A stretch of DNA of 64,000 bases from Pictodentalium vernedei (taxonomy: Eukaryota > Mollusca > Scaphopoda > Dentaliida > Dentaliidae): the NCBI GenBank assembly GCA_031216915.1, contig CM062297.1, positions 540,476,971 through 540,540,970 of the forward strand. Direction: 5' to 3'. The translations under genes were made by a program, and so were the position numbers. This document shows, piece after piece, positions 1-10,918 of the stretch. Each line of letters begins with the position of its first letter. Positions within the stretch are counted from its first letter, which is position 1. Under the pieces are notes generated by a model. The model made no database searches, was not told the origin of the DNA, and saw only the letters and a program-made list of their open reading frames with translations.

Positions 1-60
1 GGGAGGTCATTTGGAATTCCCGAAGGATAACTAGATACCTCATAAACACATACGGCATCC

Positions 61-1063
61 TATCTCCCAGAAGGCTTGATGGATGACTCCCGGTTTTTCA
101 AAACAAAACTCTTGGAGCTTTCTCCACTCCTTTTTTGTAACCGCTCTGGTCATATACCGGGGCCGCTACCAAACCGGCGTTGCTGTTTGGTTTTCTTTGG
201 TCTTCTTCCCTTAAATTTGCCATCGCACAACATTATATTCTGGCTCGCCACCATGGTGGGATTCAAACCTCTACCATCGCCGAGCTGGAACTGAATAAAA
301 CCTACTCTCTAATAGTCTTAATGGCGTTGAGGGATTGAGTACTGACAATCTATCACTCCAACGTAAACTACCGGAAATTCTAACCGCGTGCATACCCCTC
401 AGACCCCATTTGAGGCAATAGGAAAGCTAGGCCTGTGTGATCCAAGTGAAATAAAATAAGGTTAACCGGGTCGCAAGGGATTTGTAAATCCCACATCGTC
501 CCTGCACGCCTTCGGCGCGCTAAAACCTTTCATTCATTCATTTTCCTCATACCAACTTAGTAATAAAATAAAATAAGGTTAACCGGGTCGCAAGGAATTT
601 GTAAATCCCACGTCGTCCCTGCGCGCCTTCGGCGCGCTAAAACCTTTCATTCTTTCTTTTCCTCGTACTATCTCCCAGAAGGCTTGAGGGACGACTCCCG
701 GTTTTTCAAACTAAACTGTTGGTGCTTTCTCCACTCCTTTTTTGTAACCGCTATGGTATATACCGGGGCCGCTACCAAACCGGCGTTGCTGTTTGGTTTT
801 CTTTTTCTTCTTCCCTTAAATTTGCCATCGCACAACATTACATTCTGGCTCGCCACCATGGTGGGACTCAAACCTCTACCATCGCCAAGCTGGAACCGAA
901 TAGAGCCCACTCTCTAATAATCTTAATGGCGTTGAGGGATTGATCGTTGTGTGATCCAAGTAAAATAAAATAAGGCTAATCGGGTCGCAAGGGATTTGTA
1001 AATCCCACATCGCCCCTGCGCGCCTTCGGCGTGCTAAAACCTTTCATTCATTCGTTTTCCTCA
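61..1063. repeat. Internal duplication and three two-hairpin modules in unit A
   Basis: A ~280-base block at 61-340 (starting TATCTCCCAGAAGGC) is repeated at 669-943. Beside these lie three ~100-base modules at 449-550, 565-667 and 962-1063. Each module carries a small palindrome (GGGATTTGTAAATCCC, imperfect in the second) followed by a GC-only stem closed by the very stable C(TTCG)G tetraloop (GCGCGCCTTCGGCGCGC). The same layout recurs in unit B. Unit C has only one block and one module. No coding function is visible here. Confidence 0.8.
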
Positions 1064-2020
1064 TAACTCCAAAATGTTTCCTTGCATTCAGTGTGGAAAT
1101 GAAGTGAGAGCTATACAGCATGCCATATCATGCGACGAGTGTGGAAACTGATTTGAAACAAAAAAATCATAATTTTGATTCATTTCTTACCAATGTTACG
1201 TTATTTCTATACTCTCCCATCAAGAAATTCATTTCCCCGTCTGTTGTGAATTTCCAGTCTCGGACCGAATCTTCCCGGGCGGAATCTTCCCATTCCCTTT
1301 AGTAAGACCCGAGGGTGCAAGACACTACCCCCCTAACAATTCCCCCCCCCCCCCCCCACAAATTGGTCATCCCCCGCCAAAAAAAATAGTTATTTCCCTC
1401 CCAAAGTTGGTGATCATTCAAAAGTGAAAAAAAATACAATGTCCAGTCTTTTATTCTCTTTAAAACATGCTCAACATATAAAATAAACATCATAAAATGT
1501 AGCACACTCACAAAAAAGGGGGGAAGTGTCTGCACATTCAGACCCGAGAACTCATTTATCCATAACCAGATCGATCCGCTGATTAATAAACTGTGATGCC
1601 TTTCAAAATCATGTCATTGTTATATATAAATAAAAAATATTGATACAAAAATTTGCAATAAAGAATTTTTCACCCTACTTTACACTAGAAACGATTGATT
1701 TAAATTAAGGCCTGTGATAGAGCTATTTCACGGGAGCTCGTGACTTTGCCTCTGCCAGTTATTTATCCAAAGTCAATAAAATTTTATGCCACAGTAGTTT
1801 AAACTTCAATATATAATTATGTTTTGCACCTTTACAAATTTGTTATTTTCCCCTTGTTTAGAATTGTTGTCGGTTGCGTTCTGTTATGTTCGGCATCGCT
1901 CCCAAACAGCTGTCTGAAAGTGTTCTTGATATTAATCTTTATTATGTTCCGACAAATACTTTGCGAATTCGAATTGCCGAATGGAATGGTTTAACGCGCC
2001 GAAGGCGCGCAGGGACGGTA
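962..2020. mobile_element. Possible non-autonomous element bounded by inverted GC hairpins
   Basis: The third hairpin module (about 1010-1045, CCCTGCGCGCCTTCGGCG...) has an inverted partner at 1979-2016 (TTTAACGCGCCGAAGGCG followed by CGCAGGGAC). The ~1 kb between them could therefore be a terminal-inverted-repeat element. Just inside the left end a 25-codon frame (1074-1151, +) reads MFPCIQCGNEVRAIQHAISC and then DECGN and a stop. The paired Cys-x2-Cys motifs recall short zinc-binding N-termini found on some transposase-linked proteins, but that link is only inference. No target duplication was found, so the boundaries are tentative. Confidence 0.4.
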
Positions 2021-2833
2021 TGGGGAACAAGCCCCTTTCGACCCTCGTTGACTGTAAGTGACTAATTTCCACATGTCTACTCGTGTTGAAGGAGGAACAG
2101 GTTCAGGTACTCGGCAGGTGTCACCGGTTGCGGCGTCGTGATGGTCTCTTTGACTGATGTCGGTTGAACCCTCGGGTGAGGACCAGTGTGAGAGGTTGGG
2201 TCCTCTCACAAAGGTACTACCTCTCCCCGAGGGTGCAGTCGGTCTGGATTTTCAGGCCAGTATAGTCTGCCACTTCGGAGATGATATTGAGTGATGGCCA
2301 TCACTGGCAAGTATAATCTGCCTCAGGCTGTCTCTGTTAGATAGGATGTATTTTGAAGGAAACAACAACGACCCCTTTCGGGGACCACCAAGAAGAAGAC
2401 CCGAACTTCCCTGGTTCGGGGGCAGGCCTGCATTGTAATCCTATTGGGTTGGGACAAAAAGATGCGCAATGCGCTTACAAAAACGGGCAGAGGCGGGACG
2501 CAGGACCAGCGCTCGCCTCCCTTAAAGTGGTTGACCACTTTTAGGGATGGAGCGGAGGATGTTCAGGAACCGTGGGGGTGACTGTTTCCATGACGGTTAG
2601 ACTGTCTGTAGCGGTTATTGGGGTGCTGGTCAAAAAAAAAACATCCTCTGTGTACCTGTTTAAAAGAAGAAGGTAGAATTAGTTTTCATTAGAATATGTA
2701 AACTGTAAAGATAAAAGTAGCACCTCTTTAGTTGCGTGTCCTTGTGGTATCTGCTGTGTATGTGGGGGAGAATATGAAATGCACGAATCTTTACATTCGT
2801 AAGAGCAGTAACATACTCTCGTGCTTGGGACCC

Positions 2834-2836
<3 letters not shown>

Positions 2837-2864
<28 letters not shown>
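2837..2864 (+). repeat. C28 homopolymer between two copies of a hairpin repeat
   Basis: An uninterrupted run of 28 C sits between two direct copies of a ~110-base segment. The segment is recognisable by GAATCTTTACATTCGTAAGA, which contains the small stem CGAAT/ATTCG, at about 2784 and 2923. The matching run in unit B is 35 C long (12210-12244), so the tract varies in length between otherwise near-identical units. Confidence 0.9.
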
Positions 2865-3235
2865 GTGTGGTGTTCTGCTGTGTGTGTGTGTGCTTGTCGC
2901 TATGGGGAGAGTATGAAATGCACGAATCTTTACATTCGTAAGAGCAGTAACATACTCTCGTGCTTGGGACCCCAATCGTTCCCTATTTATTATTTAGTTT
3001 TTATAACAGTATTTAATCCTGATGAAACTTTTAGCTAAGTCGGTGAGGGCAGCGCTTTCTGGTAGAAGGCCACAGTTAAGCTGTTTTTCTGTCTGTTTAT
3101 TCACATTCTCATTCCCTATTTATTTAGTTTTTAACAATATTTAATCCTGATGAAATTTTACTTGAGTCGGTGAAGGCAGCCCTTTCTGGTAGAAGGCCAC
3201 AGTTAAGCTGTTTTTCTGCCTGTTGGTTTGCCTTG

Positions 3236-6018
3236 TCATTCCCTAGTTTTTATTCGAGCGGTCTTAGTTTGGTTGCAATTTTTGGGTTTTTGTCGTCTTT
3301 CGCAAATGGTTCCAAGTTCGGAGATTAGTTCGCTGTCGGCTAACCGGTCATGATTTTTCGAGGCCAGGGTGGCTAGGCGGTCTTTAATAGTGGGGATATC
3401 GGCCCTGTCGTGGAGTGTTTTGATGGGTGTGTCCCTTGGGGCGCGGAGGACCACTCTAAGCGCGTGATTTTGGACCTTCTGGAGTGTTCCCATATTAGTT
3501 TGATTGAGGTCAGTTAGTATGATTGCACCGTATTCGAGTACTGGGCGCACAAAGGCTTTGTATAGTTTGAGTAGGGTGGACTGGTTGGCTCCCCATGAAG
3601 TTCCCTTTAGCATTTTTAATAAGTTAATGCGTTTGGTGTCTTTTTTCGCCATGTCGTCGGTGTGTTTGTTAAAGGACAATTTTTGATCAATGGTGATGCC
3701 CAGGAATTTCGCCTCTTTGCATTCTGGGAGGGTGTTATCCATAAGTTTTAGGTCAAAATCACGTTTATTTTTCTTGCAGGTAAAGGTGATTCGTTGGGTT
3801 TTATTGGCGTTTAGCTTAATTCTCCATTTGGCACACCATTGTTCTAGGTCGTCGAGAGCGCGTTGCAGGGGTTTTTGGAACAGATTGGCCGTATTGTTAG
3901 AGTACCAGAGGCCCTTATCGTCCGCGAATTGGGAGATTTGAACACGATCCTCGGAGAAGTTAATCATTTACATAGAAGATGTAAAGGAGGGGGCTTAGGA
4001 CGGATCCTTGGGGGTGCCTTCTTCGAGGGGGACACTGTCAGACATTTCATTGTTCACTCTGACTTTAATTTCGCGATCATTAAGGGAAGAGGATAGTAAT
4101 CTGAGCAATTTCTTGGGGAGTTTCATTTTTGATAATTTGTAGCGCATTCCATTGTGCCAGACGGAGTCAAATGCTTTTTCGATGTCTAACAGGACTGCCG
4201 CACCTATTTGCTGATTGTTGATAGCGGTTTTCATTTGGGTGACTAGTCGGTAGACATGTTCGATGCCTTCTTTCCGGTTTCTATAGGCTCATTGCCATTT
4301 ATTGAAAAAATCGATGTCTTCAAGGTGCCCCCTGAACCGATTGGTAAGGATTCGTTCGAATGTCTTACCAATGCAGCTGAGGAGGCTGATTGGGCGGTAG
4401 CTGGTTGGATCGGAGGGGTCCTTGTCAGGCTTTGGTACCATGACACCGATGGCTTTTTTCCAACATTTGGGAAAGTAGCCATGGGTGAGGCATGCGTTGA
4501 ACAGTTTGTTTAGTTTTTCGAATAGGGAGTTTGGGCTTTGTTTTAGAATTTTGTAGCTTACTTCGTCTTCGCCGGGTGAGGAGGAATTTTTGCATTTTTT
4601 TATGACGTTGATGATTTCGTCATTGGTGATGGGGGTGACGAGGTCATCGTCATCCCCGTCTTCTGGCTCGTTATCGAATTTGGGGTCACGGTAGATTGCA
4701 GGGTGTTCATTGATGATGTCATCGATCGCGTTAATGGCGGCATCATCATTGCCTGTGCCTTGATATGGGCGATGCGTTTTTCTTAGGAGGTCGGCAAAAG
4801 TGTCGGCCTTGTCTTTGTCGGTGCGCGTGAAGGAACCGTCTTCCTTTTTAAGAGGTTTGGCAGCGGCTTTGCCACCCTTGTGTTTTTGCCCAGTTAGGAT
4901 TTTGAAAGAGTCCCAGAATTTTTTGGCATCTTGGATCCCGTTTAGATTGTCTGTTGCCTTTTCCCAGTTGGCTTGTTTTTCAGCTTTGAGGGCTAATTTG
5001 ACTTCGCCATGAAGGCGGTTATATGTTTTTTTGAGGTCAGCTTTCTTTCCGGGGTCAGTTTCGGTTTTAAGAGAGCGAAGAGCTTTCCGTTTGGTTTTGA
5101 TTAGTGACAGTGTGTCGCCCGAGATAGTATTTCTCCAGGGGCGCACTTCTTCTTTTGGGCATATTTCATTCAGGGTTGAGTTAATGATTTTCTCTATGCC
5201 CTCGCATTGGGTTTCGAGTTCCGCTGCATTGGATGGGGGAAGGGTGTTTGTGAGTTTGACATCGATGATGTCGCGGTAGAGATTCCAATTAATTTTTCTA
5301 AAATTTCTGCTGAGAGTGGGGGGTGGGGGTGGGGGGGGGGGGACCTGAGTGGGCCGTTACCTAGCTGCAGCGAGGCATGGACCGGTAGGTGATCGCTGCC
5401 TAAGTAATCATCGCCGACCCAGTGGTCATCGATGTGGTTTATCAGGGAGTCACTGGCGATAATTAGATCGAGGATATCAGATGAAAATAGTGGGTTGTTA
5501 CTGATATAGGTTGCTGAGTTGTCTTTCATGACCACATGAAGATTGTGTTGTTTTGTAATTTTGAGGAGGGCTTCACCGTTCGGGCTGGTTTTGTTGCAGC
5601 CAAAGTACAGGTGTTTGTCATGAAGTCGCCGAGGAAAATGCAGTGTTTGTATTTCCTCGTAAAGAATTCAAAGACAGGGCCAGAAACAATTTTGCTTGGG
5701 TCGTTGTAATAACAAATAATCGCGATGTTTTTATTGTCAACAGTTGATTTCAGTAGCGATCACCTCTGCATCGAGGTGATTAGTTTTTATGGTTTTGGTT
5801 TTGATGTTCTGCTTTATTAGAAGAGTGACGCCTCCACCTTTAGTGATTTGCCGGTCTCTTCTTATAGTGCTGAACCCGCTAACTGAAAATATTTTGCTGG
5901 ATTGAAGCCAACTTTCGCAGATACAGACAATGTCTGTATCTTCGAAGTATCGGCTCATTTGAAGTTTTTTATTATTAACGCTTCTAGCGTTCCACACGGC
6001 TATTTGTAACTTATTCAT
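3236..6018 (-). pseudogene. LINE ORF2, unit A: endonuclease-reverse transcriptase, broken
   Basis: Protein of a Jockey/I-like non-LTR retrotransposon that nicks target DNA and copies its RNA in place. The start ATG is at 6018 (MNKLQIAVWNARSVNNKK), giving an APE-type endonuclease with the asparagine and ICESWL glutamate motifs and, lower down, SDHLPV near 5400. The reverse transcriptase follows: SYRPISLLSCIGKTFERIL (about 4400), DIEKAFDSVW (about 4170) and the catalytic FADD (about 3930), ending at 3236. It is not functional. Single-base indels disrupt the endonuclease near 5745 and 5622, a proline-coding G/C tract near 5320-5342 shifts frame, a stop follows FFNKWQ at about 4289, and another break lies just before FADD. 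Unit B shares the last break, so it predates the unit duplication. Confidence 0.88.
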
Positions 6019-6285
6019 GGTGGGGTTGATGTTTAGTTACGGTATTCCGATACGGATAGTCGGTGAATTTAATAAGTGTTGATAGCAGCTTTTACTAAGG
6101 ATTCGGAGATTTGAGTCTGGACGCGGATCGGCTGACATCTTGGCAGATGTCACCCAAATTGGTGTTGACATGTTTTTGTAAAACTGAGTAGAGTGCGCCC
6201 GCGATAAGGGAGCAGACGGCATGAGGGGTTGAGGCATTTTCAGGCTTGGTAAGGTGTAGGTTTTTTAGTTTTATGCTTGTTTTAA

Positions 6286-6528
6286 CCCTTTACCTAACAT
6301 GAAAAGCAGACGACACTTGGAAAAAAAATTCTTGAATAATTATTTTTTTTCATTTTTTGTCTCAAAAACATAGGTTATGACCCCTCGTTGGAACGAGCTC
6401 GACGAGCTCGTTCCAACGAGGGGTCATAACCTATGTTTTTGAGACAAAAAATGAAAATATTTTGAAAATTAATTGGCGATTTTTGAGAATAGCGCTGGCC
6501 GGTTTTGGCCGTTACGTTGGGTAAAGGG
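6286..6528. mobile_element. TTAA MITE inserted in unit A, with empty site in unit B
   Basis: A 243-base insert is flanked by TTAA on both sides (6282-6285 and 6529-6532). Its inverted ends are CCCTTTACCTAAC and GTTGGGTAAAGGG. Unit B has the single uninterrupted TTAACC at the same place (about 15664). The centre is an almost perfect palindrome with 51-base arms (6351-6401 and 6403-6453) and a one-base spacer. TTAA targets and CCCT-type ends point to a piggyBac-like mobilising transposase, though none is encoded here. The insertion replaces the natural end of the LINE gag frame. Confidence 0.92.
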
Positions 6529-8032
6529 TTAACCTTCTTATAATGGGGACATCCTCGGTAGCTGCTTGGGTGGTTGCCTTTACAATTGGGGCAGGAGGGG
6601 GGATTCCAATCAGCATGATTTGCTGAGGTGATTACCTCCACATTTCATGCAGGTTAGGACCCCTCTGCATTTGTTGGCCATGTGTCCGAACTTCTGACAT
6701 TTGTGGCACTGAATCGGGGGAGGAGTATATCTGTATTCTTCAACAACGTGCCGTCTATTGTTAATGATTATTCCGTTCGCTAGCATTCCTGATTGGGGCA
6801 TATGGCTTTTATTTTCCACGTCGCCTTGCCTGTGGCCTTTGAAGTAAATCTTTCCCATTTGCAGTTCTGCAGCCCCTGATTAATGAGTTCCCTGGGCGTG
6901 TCGGGGTGAACCCTGGTGACTACAACTACAAGTCTAGGGGAACTGTGATCTTTGTTTTTGCTTTCGGCACTGGTGGAAGCGGGTAGAGTCCGTTTCCTCC
7001 CATTGATGTTAGAGTTTTGATTAAGATTGATTGTATTACTGGCTACAACTTTATTCCAGGGTCTCTCCATGAGCGGTGGTATACTAGGAGCGGTTATTAA
7101 CTTTGAGGCTGAGATTGGATCAGATCCTGAACCGGAGGTGGAGGCATAGGAGTCAGAGGGGGAGGAGGGGCAGTTCCTCACTTTTTTCGGCTGTCTATCA
7201 ACAGTGTGAATGAACCCCTCCTCATCCGCTACCTCCTGTGTTTCCACCGCAGGCTCTAGACTTATTTTCTTTCTTTTGTTGGGTGTTTTAGTAGTCGTGG
7301 TGGTGCTGGCCCAGTGGTCTGACGATTGGGGCAGGCTATCACCCAGACCTGTCGGCGTGGCCAACATTTCCGCTATATCCTTGTCAGGGCAGAAGGCCTT
7401 GCTGTTCAGTGGATCAGCGGGATCAAGTAAATCAGAGTCAGCCGAGACTACTGGGGACTCGGCACTCAGTGTGCCCATTGCAGACACCTCATGTGCTGCT
7501 TTGACGCCCCCCGCCGCCTCGGCGTAAGTTTTGTGCACAGAGGCACCTTTAACCTGAGTATCTGACTCTTTCTGCTCAGTTTGTTCTGTAGGTGTGATCA
7601 GAGTTTCAGGGACTTTATGAACCTCTGCCACTACCTGGATCTCCCTGATGGGAGAGACAGGTGAGACAGGTGGGACAGGTGAAGCTATGGACTGGGTAAG
7701 GCTTCCCTTAAACAAGTCCCTAATAAAGGTCTCATTTTCCTCAATTTTGGCCTCCTTCTCTTCTAGTTTTTTTTGTCAGATGGGCAATCTGTTCTTTAAG
7801 CCCTCTGAGTTCCTCCAAGAACTGAGCTGGAATATACCCCCCCCCCCCTCCCACAGTCTGGACTTGCCCTATCATCACCCCCAACACTAGAATTGGTAGA
7901 AAGACTCTCACTTACCTTGTTTCCCCTTCTAGCTGCGTTCTCTCTGTCCCTTCTCTCTTGTTTCCTTTTTTTGTTCTCCTCCCGTCTCCTCTCTTGTATA
8001 TTAAAGGTGGATTTTTTCATATAAGCTGCCAT
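6529..8032 (-). pseudogene. LINE ORF1 (gag-like RNA-binding protein), unit A, broken
   Basis: First protein of the same non-LTR element; such ORF1 products bind and package the element RNA. The N-terminus (ATG at 8032) is strongly basic and probably helical (ERRREENKKRKQERRDREN). A Ser/Thr/Pro-rich middle follows. The C-terminus carries a run of CCHC-type zinc knuckles: CHKCQKFGHMANKC, CMKCGGNHLSKSC and CPNCKGNHPSSYRGC (about 6700-6560). Breaks are a C-tract frameshift near 7838-7850, a 13-base deletion near 6790 relative to unit B with CTGATT microhomology, a frameshift between the second and third knuckles, and the MITE at its 3' end. Three knuckles upstream of an APE-type ORF2 are typical of the Jockey/I group. 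Confidence 0.85.
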
Positions 8033-8794
8033 GATGAATTCAGTATTAGAAGTGTTAAAATGTGTTAATAAGGTTTATACTCTTTTAATATTAGAAATAT
8101 GATAAAAATCACTTTTCTTAATTGTCTTGATGTCTGATGAATGAGCAATGAAATGAATGCTGAAGCGCGATTGAAATGCGTTTAATAAGATCTATATAAC
8201 AAAACCCTCCACATACTCCAGGATAGTAAATCAGTGGTGAAGCTGAACGAACACCGAACCCTTAACAGAAAAACAAAATAAGCCACAGTAAATTAAAATT
8301 ACTCAATAGAATTAAACTGCGTGGAGTCAGTGAGGATTGCCCCGCTACTCATTGGGATCTTTAGGATTGAGTCTGTGATGATTGCCTCGCAACTCTGCGT
8401 GTGGGGAGTGGGCTCCGAAGAAACACATCCCTTACTCCATCCAAAGCAACAATCACACAACAGTCACAATATACAATAGCAGATACCTATCTTTCTCTCT
8501 ACCTATAACTTTTCGAATTGAACATTCTCAAATTTTCTTGCAACACTTTTATCAAGAAGACGTATGGAAATGGTAGACAAAGCGTAGGAGGAATTGGTGC
8601 AACCTACCTTTCTGCAACATACACAAGAAACCACCAAACACCAGGCAAGGATTTAAACAAGCTTGTCTGGCTGGGGACGAGCGTACTTTTTATATAAATA
8701 AATATTTGAATAAATATTTAACAGCCCTTTTAAGGGCTTGAGGGTGTGTACATATGTGAGAGGGTGTGGGTTTTTTGGGGGTGGTGGGGGGTAG
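8033..8794. other. LINE 5' flank up to the unit junction
   Basis: This stretch lies upstream of ORF1 on the minus strand and is nearly identical in units A and B (16939-17687). It should hold the LINE 5' untranslated region and whatever separates it from the next unit. No promoter motif, target duplication or poly-T tail could be identified at the junction, which ends in a G-rich run. Confidence 0.5.
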
Positions 8795-10354
8795 GGGAGG
8801 TCATTTGGAATTCCCGAAGGATAACTAGAACCTCATAATCACATACGGCATCCTATCTCCCAGAAGGCTTGATGGATGACTCCCGGTTTTTCAAAACAAA
8901 ACTCTTGGAGCTTTCTCCACTCCTTTTTTGTAACCGCTATGGTCATATACCGGGGCCGCTACCAAACCGGCGTTGCTGTTTGTTTTTCTTTGGTCTTCTT
9001 CCCTTAAATTTGCCACCGCACAACATTATATTCTGGCTCGCCACCATGGTGGGACTCAAACCTCTACCATCGCCGAGCTGGAACTGAATAAAGCCCACTC
9101 TCTAATAGTCTTAATGGCGTTGAGGGATTGAGTATTGACAATCTATCACTCCAGCGTAAACTGCCGGAAATTCTAACCGCGTGCATACCCCCTCAGACCC
9201 CATTTGAGGCAATAGGAAAGCTAGGCCTGTGTGATCCAAGTGAAATAAAATAAGGTTAACCGGGTCGCAAGGGATTTGTAAATCCCACATCGTCCCTGCG
9301 CGCCTTCGGTGCGCTAAAACCTTTCATTCATTCATTTTCCTCATACCAACTTAGTAATAAAATAAAATAAGGTTAACCGGGTCGCAAGGAATTTGTAAAT
9401 CCCACGTCGTCCCTGCGCGCCTTTGGCGCCCTAAAACCTTTCATTCTTTCTTTTCCTCATACTATCTCTCAGAAGGCTTAAGGGACGACTCCCGGTTTTT
9501 CAAACTAAACTGTTGGTGCTTTCTCCACTCCTTTTTTGTAACCGCTATGGTATATACCGGGGCCGCTACCAAACCGGCGTTGCTGTTTGGTTTTCTTTTT
9601 CTTCTTCCCTTAAATTTGCCATCGCACAACATTACATTCTGGCTCGCCACCATGGTGGGACTCAAACCTCTACCATCGCCAAGCTGGAACCGAATAGACC
9701 CCACTCTCTAATAATCTTAATGGCGTTGAGGGATTGATCGTTGTGTGATCCAAGTAAAATAAAATAAGGCTAATCGGGTCGCAAGGGATTTGCAAATCCC
9801 ACATCGCCCCTGCGCGCCTTCGGCGCGCTAAAACCTTTCATTCATTTGTTTTCCTCATAACTCCAAAATGTTTCCTTGCATTCAGTGTGGAAATGAAGTG
9901 AGAGCTAGACAGCATGCCATATCATGCGACGAGTGTGGAAACTGATTTGAAACAAAAAAATCATAATATTGATTCATTTCTTACCAATGTTACGTTATTT
10001 CTATACTCTCCCATCAAGAAATTCATTTCCCCGTCTGTTGTGAATTTCCAGTCTCGGACCGAATCTTCCCGGGCGGAATCTTCCCATTCCCTTTAGTAAG
10101 ACCCGAGGGTGCAAGACACTTCCCCCTAACAGTCCCCCCCCCCCCCCAAATTGGTCATTCCCCCCCCCCCAAAAAAAAACAATAGTCATTTCCCTCCCAA
10201 AGTTGGTGATCATTCAAAAGTGAAAAAATACAATTTCCAGTTTTATTCTCTTTAAAACATGCTCAGCATATAAAATAAACATCATAAAATGTAGCACACT
10301 CACAAAAAAGGGGGGAAGTGTCTGACATTCAGACCCGAGAACTCATTTATCCAT

Positions 10355-10918
10355 TATTATTATTATTTATTGGTGTTTAAGGTCACATACTTATGCACAA
10401 TGACTAATCGTGACCGTGACAGTTTTACGGGTGGAGGAAGCCGGAGTACCCGGAGAGAACCACCGAGCAACGACGAGCAGCTGTCAGCTCCCCAACATCG
10501 TAACTCTGAACTCTGCACCCGCAGCACAGGCAGGGTTAGATTGGTTGAAGACATGCGCACCGTCGACGTGCAGTACGCCTCAGTACACAGCGGCATCGTG
10601 CCCCCATGCAGGCAATCGGGGTGAAGTGTCTTGCCCAAGGACACAACGCGGTTGCCGCAGGTGGGATTCGAACCGAATACCTCTCGGCTTGCAGCCTGCA
10701 CCTCTGCAGGGTTAGATTGGTTGAAGACATGCGCACCGTCGACGTGCAGTACGCCTCAGTACACAGCGTCATCGTGCCCCCATGCAGGCAATCGGGGTGA
10801 AGTGTCTTGCCCAAGGACACAACGCGGTTGCCGCAGGTGGGATTCGAACCGAAGACCTCTCGGCTTGCAGCCTGCACCTCTACCAACTGAGCCACCGCCC
10901 CCCCCCCCCCCACCCCGC
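10355..10918 (-). mobile_element. tRNA-derived SINE with internal duplication, inserted in unit B
   Basis: Flanked by a perfect 15-base target duplication AACTCATTTATCCAT (10340-10354 and 10919-10933). Units A and C have the single empty site. On the minus strand the head reads GGTGGCTCAGTTGGTAGAG (A box) and GGTTCGAATCCCACC (B box), as in a tRNA-type Pol III promoter. A conserved body follows (TGTGTCCTTGGGCAAG, then the GCGTACTGCACGTCGA region), and the tail is CCTTAAACACCAATAAATAA followed by ATA repeats. A ~170-base part of the body, from the B box to TTAGATTGGTTGAAGACATG, is present twice. It resembles the V-SINE-type molluscan elements such as RUDI in layout; that name is a guess. Confidence 0.93.

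Larger units (their letters stand above)
1..8794. repeat. Tandem-array unit A (first ~8.8-kb copy)
   Basis: The text starting at base 1 (GGGAGGTCATTTGGAATTCC) recurs at 8795 and 17688, and the whole unit realigns with 8795-17687. It contains, left to right, GC-hairpin modules, a possible inverted-repeat element (about 962-2020), a C-tract region, and a minus-strand LINE (3236-8032). Compared with unit B it has an extra TTAA MITE (6286-6528) and lacks the SINE at 10355-10918. By eye a 300-base stretch (3300-3600 against 12680-12980) differs at about seven positions, roughly 2%. The window begins at or inside the unit, so the array may extend to the left. Confidence 0.9.

Noticed and set aside
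838..910. GGTTTGAGTCCCACC on the minus strand, like a tRNA B box
   Set aside because: The only A-box-like motif is about a dozen bases away instead of the usual 30-60, no cloverleaf forms, and the context is the internal repeat block.
2100..2600. Possible structured RNA or 5' UTR of another element in the unit
   Set aside because: The sequence is GC-rich and identical in units A and B, but no family, promoter or fold could be recognised reliably.
10355..10918. Open frames of up to 129 codons across the SINE
   Set aside because: They read through the duplicated SINE body and tRNA-like head; SINEs encode no protein.
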